Shown here: positions 24,616 through 34,907 of the stretch, one piece after another
How positions within the stretch are numbered: position 1 is the stretch's first letter
Layout of the letters: every line of letters starts with the position of its first letter
NCBI GenBank assembly: GCA_020205615.1
Contig: CM035160.1
Location: forward strand, 117,090,921-117,154,920
DNA: 64,000 nt
From: Panax quinquefolius
Taxonomy: Eukaryota > Streptophyta > Magnoliopsida > Apiales > Araliaceae
Direction: 5' to 3'
The notes under the pieces: generated by a model
What the model saw: only the letters and a program-made list of their open reading frames with translations
Told to the model about the DNA's origin: nothing
Database searches by the model: none
Translations under genes and position numbers: made by a program

Positions 24616-25205
24616 ATCTTTGCACTACGGCCAAAGATATTCATTAACAATTCATCTTTGCACTACAGGCCAAAGATATACAACTGTATTTTAGAAGAGT
24701 CAAGTAGAGCATGTTATCTACTATCTTTTATGAATTAAAAGTTTATAATCAATATTTTATCGCTGAGACTCAGCGTAATAAATAATCCACATCATCGAAT
24801 AATCCATGCACTTTGGCCAAAGATATTCATGTAATCATCAATGGTCATGATTATACCGAATAATCCCTGGTTATAATCATACCAATAACTATCCATCAAT
24901 GCACTACGGGCCAATGAGGACTTTTACCACATCATCTATAACATTACGGATCATGATTATATCGAATGATCCCTAGTCATAATCATACCAATAAACAGTT
25001 TATCCATGCATATAAGCCAAAGATACTCATCAATCAATAGTTCATCTTTGCACGCAAGCCAAAGATATACAACTGTAATACCAATAATCAATAGTCCATC
25101 TTTGCACGTAAGCCAAAGATATACAACTGTAAAACCAATAAAGATAGACAACTATAAAACCAATAATCAACAGTCCATCTTTGCACGTAAGCCAAAGATG
25201 ACTTT
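24616..25205 (-). repeat. ATCTTTG/CAAAGAT hairpin units in A3
   Basis: Perfect stems ATCTTTG/CAAAGAT occur at 24616 and 24654 (38 bases apart, loops CACTACGG and CACTACAGGC). Further copies lie at 25044, 25098 and 25177 (54 and 79 apart, loop CACGTAAGC or CACGCAAGC). Both stem arms are kept while spacers change in length. Confidence 0.8.
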
Positions 25206-25844
25206 CATCATAATATAAGTACGAGGATGATGACAAGGATAATGATATAAGCATTAATCAAACTAAATCAAGGATAAATATTAAAGACTTTAAATTTATC
25301 CAGAGTTTAAAAATATCCAAATTGTCAACATGATACTGCTTTGTGGAGTCAAATTCAAGAATAATATTCATGTACCAAAAATAATTTGGACAGAAAAGAA
25401 ATATATTTTTTTAGGTAAATATTACCCCGTGAATAGTACTCTATGAATAGTACCTCGTAAATAGTACCCACGGCATGAAAAGTACTCCAAATACTCGAGT
25501 GCATAATATTCAGGTGAATAGTAAATTGGGTGAATAGTAACCCATGAATTGTAACTCATGAATAGTACTCCGACACGAAAAGTGCCCCGAATACCCGAGT
25601 GAACAATACTAGAGTGAATAGTAATCAGGTGAATAGTAACCCGTAAAAAAATACCAAAGAAAATGATATTCCATGATGAGTACAAAAGAAATGATATCTC
25701 ATACGAGTATAATAGAATATACAAAACTGCAAATGGATTTTCACCCGCCATGCGGTAATCCACGTAGACATATCATTTCCACAATTTAATAAAGAATGAA
25801 TACGAAGGATCATTCACCATGCATTCAATGAGTCCATACGCATG

Positions 25845-26196
25845 ATTATTCCAATGTAATAATAAAGAATGGAATACCAAAAGAATTCACCGTGCATGCG
25901 ATAATCGCATGCACAAGTTATTCCAATAGAATAATAAATAATGGAACCAGGTCATGTGTAATCCGCACAGACGGGATATTCCAACAGAATAATAAAGAAT
26001 GAAACCAGGTCATGTAATCGCAGATGCATATGATATTCCAAATGTAATAATAAAAATTGAACCAGGTCATGTGTAATCCGCACAGATAGGATATTCCAAC
26101 AGAATAATAAAGAATGGAATAATATAAGAATTTCACCATGTATATGGTAGTCAGATATCTGAGTTATTCCAATGTAATAATAAGGAATGGAATAAC
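25845..26196 (-). repeat. TTATTCCA-type array in A3
   Basis: About six units of 55-65 bases. The last has a perfect GTTATTCCA (26163-26171)/TGGAATAAC (26188-26196) stem, the same as in A1. Confidence 0.78.
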
Positions 26197-26348
26197 GATA
26201 GCTCTCTTCGTGAATACGAAAGAAATAATACCCCTTACCACAATAATAATATATGGAAGAAAATTGGATACTCGAAGAAAATTGGATAATTTCGGAATAG
26301 TGAGGTAGCTTTTTGTGAATTTTTGAAAATAATGAAGGAATGAGCTTC

Positions 26349-26356
26349 TATTTATA
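26349..26356 (-). promoter_or_regulatory. TATA box, A3 LTR
   Basis: Minus-strand TATAAATA upstream of AGAAGCTCATTCC. Confidence 0.65.
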
Positions 26357-28477
26357 ATGGAAAATATAGTTTTATAATCTTATTCCTTAAAACCTATACT
26401 ATTACATAAGTAATCTATGGGTTCGCTTTCTCTTTCCTTTATCCTCGCCGGATCCATCATCCATTCTATCTTAGTCGCATTCATATGGTTCAAGCAAGAA
26501 TGAGCCTAACTAGCTCAACAAGTACAACAATTCAAAGAAAATAGCATGCTTGAAAAACATAGGAATCAGATATCTTCAATAATCGGACAATAGTTACGTA
26601 AGTACTATTGAGAATTCAAAATAGCACTTCTTTTCATTCAAAACGTTTTATAGCTAACAATATTCAAGAAAACATCAATTCGGTTCAAGACCGTAAGCAT
26701 TTCATAAGTACTTTGAAAAGGACATCCCACAGACGAAGTCCGAAGTCCAAGAGATAGCTTACGCTTAGCACGCCTAGGTGATCACCTATAGTACTTTATG
26801 TTGATCAACACTACATTCATTAAACGTATACGCTTAAGTTGTGGCAACCTCACGTGCCCGTTGTTTGACGACAAAACATTTTAGCATACTAAATCTACTT
26901 TTTAAAACCCCAACAATATTAGTTTGGTAAATCCTTATCAACACTTGATAGAATAACATAGCATACTTCTAGCCGAAAGGATTGGCTTTGACATTCCTCA
27001 GATACTAACTCATGCGAAGAATACATGAATCACAAAGACTTGCCCAGATCAAATCGGAACAAGGGTTAGAGTACTTCCTTTAGCATCGCGCTACAATTTA
27101 TAACACGTGCACTTTACGCTCTTTAAGGTCTCTACATTAGATGATAACATAACATAGAACATTAGGTCATGAATGATTACACATGGTTCCTAAAGAATCT
27201 TACCCTACTTCTCAATCTAATTATGTATTAGATTTGTTATTTATAGGTTCGAAGCTTTTCCATTAAGTCATTCTTATATTCATAAGTAATCGACTTAACT
27301 TAACTCTAAGTGTTCATGCTTAAGACTTAATAATGTCTTAACAATGTTTCATTAAGATCTTTTATTTAATTGTTTAACAATTACTAACCATGTTTAATTT
27401 GTAAACATACATCATCATCTAGGTTATGAGGTCATGCTGTCAAAGTCACGGCTATCAGACTTGGTGTCACAACACGCTATGGCCGCCGCCACTTACTCCT
27501 CAAAAATCGAGACTTGGCACATGCCATGTGAGTCTCTCAGATATTTATCGTCATACCTTGCAGCATGAGTTCTGGTGTGGTCTCAAGGCCACTTTATGCC
27601 ATGTGGGATTATTTTGCCTTGTCTTCAGCGCTTGCATGCACGCTGAATTTTTGTGCACGTAGACACTTTGGATAGATTTTTCACAAGTTCGAGATTCCTG
27701 ACTCGTAACTTCTTCGTTATAAGTCCGAATTGGCTCGTTCAAGAGCCTACGGGTCACAAATTACATACTCTATGCGTTCATGCAAGAATTTTATCTATTT
27801 TACTTTGTTTGCTAAAATTTCACCTATTGGTTCATTTTAACGAAAACGATAAACATTCGCGAACGTTCAACGCTCGTTTCTTCGTTCTAAGTCGGAATCC
27901 AGCTATTTCCGAGCCCGCAACTCTATAACGCCAAATATGACTTGGCTCCATTGAAAACCAACGTCTCTAATGCCAAACACAAAATATGACTTCCATTCCG
28001 AGAATTTCACGAATTCAACGATTATCGTCCAACCGTGTGAATTCAAGCAAAACATTATTACTAGTGATTTGTTTATCATTCTAAACACATTCATTCCATT
28101 ATCTAGACATCTCAACTTATGTATTACAAAACTAATAGTCCAATTTGGTTATGGCTTATCTATAAGTTCATAACAACAATTTCTTAATATATGATTTTTC
28201 ATTTCTTTTTGACTTATTCGGCTTGGTCCGTTACTTATCAACTTCTCTTATATTCTTAACATCTAAGTTCATTAGTTTACAATTCTCTTATCAACCTACC
28301 ATGATAGAGATGAGGAAGACAAAATCATTTACCTTAGATGATTATTTCACTTCTCTTTGCAAAATCTAACAAAAGTTGAAAGGGCTTATAAGTTCTTAGG
28401 GGCTCTAACAAATAAGTTTCTTTGAGAGAGAGTTGTTAGATGAAATTAATCAACCAAATAATGAAATGAAAGCTTTC

Positions 28478-28485
28478 TATTTATA
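28478..28485 (-). promoter_or_regulatory. TATA box, C1 3' LTR
   Basis: Minus-strand TATAAATA within CCTATAAATAGAAAGC. Confidence 0.7.
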
Positions 28486-28693
28486 GGCAATACAAGGTTA
28501 GGGCATTAAGGTCATTATGTCATCCCACCTCCTTAAACTAACCTCCTTACTATTCATTTGCTTAGCTACTAAGTAATCTTGCTCATCACTCATAATACTT
28601 GACCACCACAACTCTTGGTCATCACACAAGATGTTTGCCCATCAAGTCTACCCACTTACACTTGGATTGCCCCATGGATCATGTTCAATTCAT

Positions 28694-28775
28694 TGGGCTT
28701 GCTAATTAATCTAGCTAATTTCCTTGTTGGGCTTGCATTAATCAAGTTGGGCTTCATTAACCAATTACTTGGGCT
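28694..28775 (-). promoter_or_regulatory. Cluster of four TGGGCT (site II-like) motifs
   Basis: TGGGCT at 28694, 28728, 28748 and 28770, roughly 210-300 bases upstream of the TATA box on the transcribed strand. TGGGCY is the plant site II motif recognised by TCP factors. The cluster is kept in the right LTR (37397-37480) and, as GGCCCA/AGCCCA, in C2 and D1. Confidence 0.5.
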
Positions 28776-29235
28776 TGATAATAAATCCCACATAAGTTTA
28801 CACCTTATACATATTGGACTTGATCTTTATACAATATTACCTTAATTCCTTCCATTAGGTTTTAATACCTATATTCCCAAATTAAGTCCACATGCAAATT
28901 ATTGCATTTTCCATACTTAGATAATTATTACATAATCCATCTCGCCTTGATATTCTAACATTACATATTTCTCAGAAATTCGAAAATAATTCCCGAAGCG
29001 ATGAACGGTGAATAGTGTTTTTCGTAAACTTTCTCAGAAAACATTTATTTTCGTCTTGGAAAATCAAACACTTTAATTCTCTCACGTGGTTCGAATACTA
29101 CGATATTCCGACGTTTCTAGGTTATAGAACGACATATATCTTATTAACACATATAATAACAATTAATATTATTTTATTCATTATTTAATTCTTTCAAATA
29201 TTTTTACAAAGGATCCGAATTTCTCGGGCGTTACA

Positions 29236-29249
29236 TTCTTCCCCCTTAT
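29236..29249 (-). other. Polypurine tract of C1
   Basis: Minus-strand ATAAGGGGGAAGAA abuts the LTR terminus TGTAACGCCC. Confidence 0.8.
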
Positions 29250-29280
29250 AAAGATTCTGTCCCCAGAATCTCGCCCTATA

Positions 29281-29867
29281 TTACTCAAACAAAAGAGGAT
29301 AATTCATTCTCATCCTTTCTTCAAGTTCCCACGTTGCTTCTTCCACATCGTGGTTCTTCCATAACACCTTTACTGATGATATGACCTTGTTTCGCAGAAC
29401 TTGCTCTTTTCTATCGATGATTTGAATCGGCATTTCTTCATAAGTTAAATCCTTCCCGATTTGAATAGGCTCAAATTCTATCACGTGCTTGTAATCCGGT
29501 TTGTAAGGACGTAGCACTGAAATGTGAAATACATTATGTATTCGCTCTAGGTCTGGAGGTAACGCTACCATATAAGCTACCTCACCTACCCGTTCTAATA
29601 CCTCAAAAAGTTCCTATAAACCTTGGGCTTAGTTTTCCCTTCTTTCCAAAGCGTATCTTTCCTTTCTAGGGAGATACCTTTAGAAATACATACGAGCCTA
29701 CCTCAAACTCTCTATTCTCTCGATGTAAGTCTGCATATTTCTTCTGTCTGTCTTGAGCTGCTACAAGACGCAATCGAATCAACTTCACCACTTCCATTGT
29801 TTTGTCGCACCAATTACGGTCCTAGCATTGCTGTTCTCCCACTTCATCCCAATACAACGGTGTGTTC
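29281..29867 (-). pseudogene. Integrase C-terminus and chromodomain, C1
   Basis: The frame 29571-29281 encodes the end of the integrase GPY/F region (VFHISVLRPY) followed by a chromodomain with VKVLWKNHDVEEATWELEERM and a YPLLFE end. The chromodomain is intact in length and keeps the Trp and acidic residues of the fold. The preceding 300 bases encode the rest of the integrase C-terminal part in broken frames. It is the counterpart of 3233-3764 in A1, with clear sequence divergence. Confidence 0.87.
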
Positions 29868-30359
29868 TCATTTTCTTCTATACAAAGCTTCATACGGAGA
29901 CATACCTATGCTTGTATGATAACTGTTGTTATACGCAAATTCCACTAATGGTAGATGATCATCCCAACTACCCTTGAAATCCATGGCGCAAGATCTTAAC
30001 ATATCTTCTAATGTCTGAATTGTCCTCTCGCTCTGTCCATCGGTTTGTGGATGATATGTCGTACTCAACTTCAACTGCGTCCCCCAATCTTTTTGAAGAC
30101 TTCTCCAAAAGTTCGATGTGAATCGTGGGTCACGATCTGACACTATCGAAACAGGTGCTCCATGTCTGGAAATAATTTCTTTAACATAGAGTGTAGCTAA
30201 CTGATCTAAGTTGTACTTAATTCGAATTGGAAAAAAGTGAGCCGATTTCGTCAACCGATTCACTATTACCCAAATCGCATCATATCCCTTCTGAGTTGTT
30301 GGAAGTCCCACCACAAAGTCCATCGTGATATGCTCCCACTTCCACTCTGGAATCTCCAA
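29868..30359 (-). pseudogene. Integrase catalytic core, C1
   Basis: A 163-codon frame holding all three catalytic residues: D14 (TMDF), D75 (IVSDRDPRF) and E111 (DGQSERT), with the D-35-E spacing. This core looks intact, in contrast to A1. Its Met is internal to pol. Upstream a zinc-domain remnant (CLTCQ) lies near 30400-30440 beyond in-frame stops at 30360-30400. Confidence 0.9.
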
Positions 30360-30595
30360 TGACTATAACAAGCCACTCGGTCGTTGATGTTCGGCTTTAA
30401 CTCTTTGACAAGTCAAGCACCTGCTCACATACTCGGCTATTTATCTCTTCATGTTCGGCCACCAAAAACTTTGTCGAAGGTCTTGATACATCTTCGTGCT
30501 ACCAGGATGCATCAAGTACCTTGAATTATAAGCTTCTAATAACACTTTCTCCTTTAATTCCATCTCATTCGGAACCCAAATTTTTCCCTCAAATC
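30360..30595 (-). pseudogene. Integrase zinc domain remnant, C1
   Basis: The minus strand encodes a CLTCQRVKAEH-like segment near 30390-30425 and an upstream GSTKMYQDL-like stretch near 30470-30500, with stops between. It links RNase H to the integrase core. Confidence 0.7.
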
Positions 30596-31099
30596 TTAAT
30601 AATCCCTCATTATCAAGACTAACCTAATATCTTTTTCAGTGGTTAACCGCTCCTTCATCTGATTACACTCATCAGTTTTGAGCTGTACCTCCTTGACTTT
30701 CTCTACGATGGTAGACTGAATTTCCATCGCAAACAGTCTCTGATCCACTTCAATTGGCAGCTTCACCTCTAACTCCATCCTAGCCATCTCCGTTATTAAC
30801 TCCGCTTGAGCTGTTAACAAAGACAACTTTTCCCGACCCTTTCTACTCAAGGCGTCGGCCACTACATTGGCTTTTCCAGGGTGATACAGGATTTCACAAT
30901 CGTAATCCTTTATCAACTCTAGCCACCTTCTCTGTCTCATATTCAACTCCTTTTGTGTGAAGATATATTTTAGACTCTTGTGGGCCATGTATATCTCACA
31001 CTTTTCCCCATAAAGATAATGTCGCCATATTTTTAAGGCAAACACCACCGCGGCCAGTTCCAGATCATGAGTTGGGTAAACTTTCTTATAATCCTTCAA
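30596..31099 (-). pseudogene. RNase H C-terminal part, C1 (catalytic Asp lost)
   Basis: A 167-codon frame with E14 (LELAAVVF) and D82 (VVADALSRK) of RNase H. The motif TDHKSLKY reads MAHKSLKY at residues 38-43, so the third catalytic Asp is Ala. RNase H removes the RNA strand during cDNA synthesis; this copy should be inactive. The frame is cut from the upstream RT frame by a TAG replacing the Gln of LMQHGK. Confidence 0.87.
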
Positions 31100-31132
31100 C
31101 TGCCAAGATGCATACGCAATGACCTTGCCATG

Positions 31133-31690
31133 CTACATGAGCACGTAACCCAGTTCTTTATGCGAAGCATCGCTATAAACTACGAAATTTCTTGTGTCAT
31201 CGGGTAATGACAAAATAGGCGTTTCACTCAACTTCTTCTTCAGTTCTTGAAAACTATCTTCGCATTTCTCAGTCCATACATACTTCACCGTCTTCCTCGT
31301 CAAGTTAGTCAGTGGAGTAGCTATCTTTGAAAAGTCCTGAATGAACCTTCGATAGTAACCCGCTAACCCTAGGAAACTCCATACCTCGGTCGGTGTTTTC
31401 GGTTGTTCCCAATTCATCACGGCTTCCACCTTCGCTGGATCTACGGAAATCCCTTCGTGGTCAATAACATGACCTAAAAACTGCACCCTCTCTAACCAAA
31501 ATTCACACTTAGTGAACTTCGCATATAACTTCTCCTTTCTTAGTGTCTCCAACACTATTCTTAGGTGTTCAGCATGATCTTCTGGCATCTTAGAGTAGAC
31601 TAGAATATCATCGATAAACACCACGATGAACTTGTCCAAATATTGTTTGAACACTCTGTTCATCATGTCCATAAATGCAAAGAAGTGCAT
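31133..31690 (-). pseudogene. Reverse transcriptase, C1
   Basis: A 185-codon frame covering the RT palm from FMDMMNRVF through the catalytic FIDD box (residues 25-28) to the connection ([12 protein letters not shown]) and the first RNase H Asp (YSDAS, 172-176). It ends at the TAG before HGKVIAYAS. The N-terminal RT half lies in broken frames at 31691-31915. Confidence 0.88.
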
Positions 31691-32378
31691 TAGTCAACCC
31701 AAAATGACATCACCGTAAACTCAGAATGACCATACCGAGAGTCCCTAATGTTGTCTTTGGCACATCTTCATTCCTAACCTTCAATTTGATGATACCCCAT
31801 CCTTAAATCTATCTTTTGAAAAATATTTTGCCCCTTCAATCGATCAAAAGATCATCGATCCGGGCAATGGATACTTATTCTTTATCGTCGTTAACTTGTT
31901 CTTGTTCAATTCTCTCTAGTAGTCATACAAAGTCTCAACGATCCATCCCTTCTTTCGACAAATAAGACGATGCTCCCCACTATGAAACGCTTCATTGAAT
32001 GTACTTTCGCCCAAATTCTCTAGAATGCACTCATCAACTCCTTCATTTCCATCGGCGCCATACGATACGATACTGTGCCTCGAAACCTGTGCCGCCTCGG
32101 CACAATATCTATTATGAACTTCGGTCTCCCTATCCCATGGAAGACCCAGTAACTCACTTGGAAATACATCCATGAACTCACTCACTATAGGTATTTGTTC
32201 CATGGTCGCCTCCACTCTCTCGGGTATCAACCACATGACACAAATAGCCTACACACCCCTTCCTCAATAATTTCCTAGTTTGTGTCATGGTAAGACAACA
32301 CGAACGTCCCGACGATTTATTCCCGTAAAATATTACATGAGACTGGTTTAATGGTTTAATATTTACACATTTCTTTTG
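31691..32378 (-). pseudogene. RT N-terminus and protease-RT linker, C1, broken
   Basis: Segments of RT (near TYHQLKVR and YGHSEF equivalents) appear across several frames at 31691-31915. The frame 32236-31916 starts in the linker (VSEFMDVFPSELLGLPWDRETEV) and then drifts out of frame. At least two frameshifts are needed to follow RT. There is no catalytic motif here. Confidence 0.75.
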
Positions 32379-32654
32379 TCAATCTATCATTGCCCCATGA
32401 TTTATCAACCAATCCATTCCGAGAATTATATCGAATTCTCCTAACTTTATCGGTATTAGATCTATCGATAATTTACAACCTCTAATGTCTACGCAACAAC
32501 TTCTATGAATATCTTCTACAGGAATTATCTCTTCGTTTGCTACCTTAATGTTCAAAGGTATAGGCAACTTTTCGGGAAGTAGCCCTAGTCGGCTAGCAAA
32601 ATCACATACGATAAACGAACAAGTAGCACCTGAGTCAAACAAAGACGTATGCAT
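32379..32654 (-). pseudogene. Aspartic protease, C1
   Basis: A 91-codon frame with the retropepsin active site DSGATCSF at residues 7-14 and the distal ILGMDWL motif near residue 80, giving an apparently complete protease fold. The start Met is internal. The active site uses DSGA, where A1 has DTGS. Confidence 0.87.
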
Positions 32655-32699
32655 TTAAGTCGTTGATCGGAATAATACCGCAATTCACGCCCCTCAAGC

Positions 32700-33807
32700 C
32701 ATCGTGATCCCGGATAATCATATTAAAGGTACGGGCCATCGGCCCACTGCCTGCGTTGGGCCCCCAATAGTTAACTTACCACTATTGGTGCCCTTATACA
32801 CACCTCCGTCCCTTCTTTGGGTAGTTTTTGCCATGTGGTCCGTAGACCCACATACAAAGCACCCATGATTTTTCTTCTGGGCTTGGACAATTTTGGCTTA
32901 ATATGCCCCTCCCGTCCATAAGTTATAACACACTACCTTACTTTTGAGATGAGACTCTAAATGAGTCTTCCCGCAGTCTTGCAGCCTCCATCTTCCTTTT
33001 CAGGTCCCTTAGTTTCACTTTGGGATTCCCCGAACTACTCACTTTCCTCTTATACCCTTCACCACCTCCTTTGGCACCTTCAACCTTCACTCCCCCATCC
33101 ACCTTCCCTTCTTTTTTTCTTGTCCTTGTGGTATTGGCTCAACGCCTCGCTACCACCTTCGCAATTATTGCCTTTCTAACACAATCCCAAAGGAAGTACT
33201 TTTGAATACAGAGATACGATTATAGAGCCTGTGGTTTCAAGCCCCGCTCAATCGTCGAGCTTTCCTCACCTCAGATCCACTTGATGTGGAGCGAACCTTG
33301 CCGATTCATTAAACTTGGCGGCATACATCGGGAACCCTCATGTCCCCTTGTTTTAAATCTAGAAATCGATCTCCATCCTTCCTCGCATGCTTCAGGGAAA
33401 GTAGTTCTCGTAGAATATTTTCTTGAACCTCTCCCACGTTATAACATCTATTCCGAGCCCTACCGATTGGCCTCCCACCAAAAGTTGGCCTCTCCTTCAT
33501 CATGTAGGTTGCAAAGGCAACCTTTTGGGCCTCCTCGACATTTGCTATTACAAATGCCTTCTCAATCTCCCTAACCCACATTTGGGCTTCGATAGGTCCG
33601 TAGTTCTTTTTGAACTCCCATGACCCACACTCTTAAAGTCCTTAAATGTAGTAGCTCAGATTACACAGGATTTACGGGGATATTAGCCCCTGTTTGATTA
33701 AACGCTGCGGTTAAAAGGTTCAAAAATTCTTGAATGGGGTTAACCGGACCTCCCTCCGGTTGATTCGTGTTCGCACCTTGGGTACGTGGTACTCTTCTTG
33801 GCGGCAT
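32700..33807 (-). pseudogene. Gag, C1, heavily broken
   Basis: Gag starts at 33807 (MPPRRVPRTQG) and is open to a TAA at 33661-33663. The capsid region follows with frameshifts; the frame 33581-33309 shows WVREIEKAF, FATYMMKE and VQENILREL, with RNRCYNVGEVQ and FLDLKQGDMRVPD. A basic Lys-rich linker lies near 33100-33180. A zinc knuckle at about 32840-32880 reads CFVCGSTDHMAKTT, with its last Cys lost. Gag would form the particle; this copy cannot be translated whole. Confidence 0.82.
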
Positions 33808-34891
33808 GATTTTGTGTTATAATAAACACATATTTCGTTATTATGCATTTCGCCGCTTAGTTATTATTCAATGCTAAACAATAACTTAAACATTCATTAC
33901 TCAACATTTTTTGAAAATAGAACTTATATTAATTCATCGTAGTATAATACTACATCGATTACATAAAAAAGCCTAAGCTGGATACATTACTTTCCCGCTT
34001 ATTGCTTTCCAAAATTGGGATTTACAAAAGACTACCCTTGATTATACAAAAGAGGGCTTTACGTCACTACTAGATACACAAATATGTACATACCTAACTA
34101 CTCTAATAACTACTCGATCATATCTCGCTTTTAAGGCATTCTCAAAATCGCTTTTGCAAGACCGAGCAATAATATCACTACCGATAAGATGTCGCTGCGT
34201 CCGCCTTCTGCCTCTACCTGGATACCCAACTACCAAGAATGGAAATCCTCATGAGAACTCCTATGAAATATAGGACATTCTCCCTATCTTCTGCTTTCTT
34301 GGTCTTTAGCTCGCTCCTAAGCTCAAAGACCCTGCTTTTAGCTCATGGACCTTGTCCTTAGCCAAAACTCTCTCGTCATGTTCTCTGCTCCCACATGGAC
34401 TCCACGTCCGCCTTGTCCTCTATAATCGCTTGAGCTCCGCCTTTAGCTCCTTAACCTCCTCGACAAGAATGTACGTTCCTATCTATCATCGACATGAACA
34501 ATGACATCATCGACTTCGAGTTATCTCATCGCTATAGCCACCGGATTCAAGGATACTACCTCCACTTCTTCTTCCAACATGCCGCCAAAAACCGACATGA
34601 GGTCTAAGCTTTTTGAGTCTCCGACTCCACCACAACTATCTCGGGATCTCGCCGCTATAGGGTTCGGTATGATTTCTATCGGTTTATCGAATTCTTCACG
34701 ACTACCCAGACATCTCTATTTTCACCAGACATCTATAACAACAAAAAGAGTTGATTAGTAAACGTCAGTATAATAAAACACATAACATATATGATGCTTT
34801 TTTATAAGGTTAACTTCCATCTTTTATTCTTTGACTTTTCTTAAGGTTATGACTTAAGGTTTTATTTCCCCCCTTAAGTTTTATAACCTAT
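33808..34891 (-). other. Long 5' leader of C1
   Basis: Over 1 kb between PBS and gag, against 175 bases in A1. The part nearest gag (33808-34257) shows nothing recognisable. The part 34258-34760 encodes the broken coiled-coil reading described separately. Confidence 0.6.
34258..34760 (-). pseudogene. Broken coiled-coil ORF upstream of gag, C1
   Basis: Not a known retroelement domain to me. On the minus strand, from right to left, an acidic segment (MLEEEVEVVSLNPVAIAMR, then LEVDDVIVHVDD) is followed by VEEVKELKAELK, then IIEDKADVESMWEQR, HDERVLAKDKVHELK and FELRSELKTKKAEDREN. These are Glu/Lys/Leu-rich, with the look of a continuous coiled coil, but lie in three frames joined by at least three frameshifts and interrupted by stops. 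The adjacency of like-composition segments suggests a real but decayed gene rather than chance. It sits between PBS and gag, in the same orientation as gag. Confidence 0.5.
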
Positions 34892-34904
34892 TGCTTTGAT
34901 ACCA
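34892..34904 (-). other. Primer binding site of C1
   Basis: GCTTTGATACCAA, i.e. TGGTATCAAAGC on the minus strand, three bases from the LTR terminus. Confidence 0.8.
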
Positions 34905-34907
34905 ACC

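Larger units (their letters stand above)
23431..26379 (-). repeat. A3 LTR, left part
   Basis: U5/R side of an A-type LTR. It is longer than in A1 because of extra repeats: ATCTTTG-type hairpins at 24616-24680 and 25044-25205, a dispersed GTGAATAGTA motif recurring through 25430-25640, and a TTATTCCA-type array at 25845-26196. The TATA box is at 26349-26356. No gene is present. Confidence 0.8.
26380..29235 (-). repeat. C1 3' LTR (left), 5' truncated
   Basis: Aligns with 35095-37933. It ends CTCGGGCGTTACA next to a PPT. The TATA box is at 28478-28485, and four TGGGCT motifs lie at 28694-28775. Open frames here, such as 28615-28845, occur in both LTRs and show no domain. No gene is present. Confidence 0.88.

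Noticed and set aside
24600..25205. Regularly spaced repeats considered as a CRISPR array
   Set aside because: Repeats are inverted-repeat units with variable spacing and related spacers in a plant LTR; no cas genes are near.
27426..27928. Overlapping plus- and minus-strand frames suggesting a small gene
   Set aside because: The region is repeated in the other C1 LTR (36150-36640), where the frames are broken differently; it is LTR U3/R sequence.
28615..28845. Frame with a hydrophobic segment repeated at 37324-37554
   Set aside because: It is part of both C1 LTRs and upstream of the TATA box on the other strand; conservation follows from LTR duplication.
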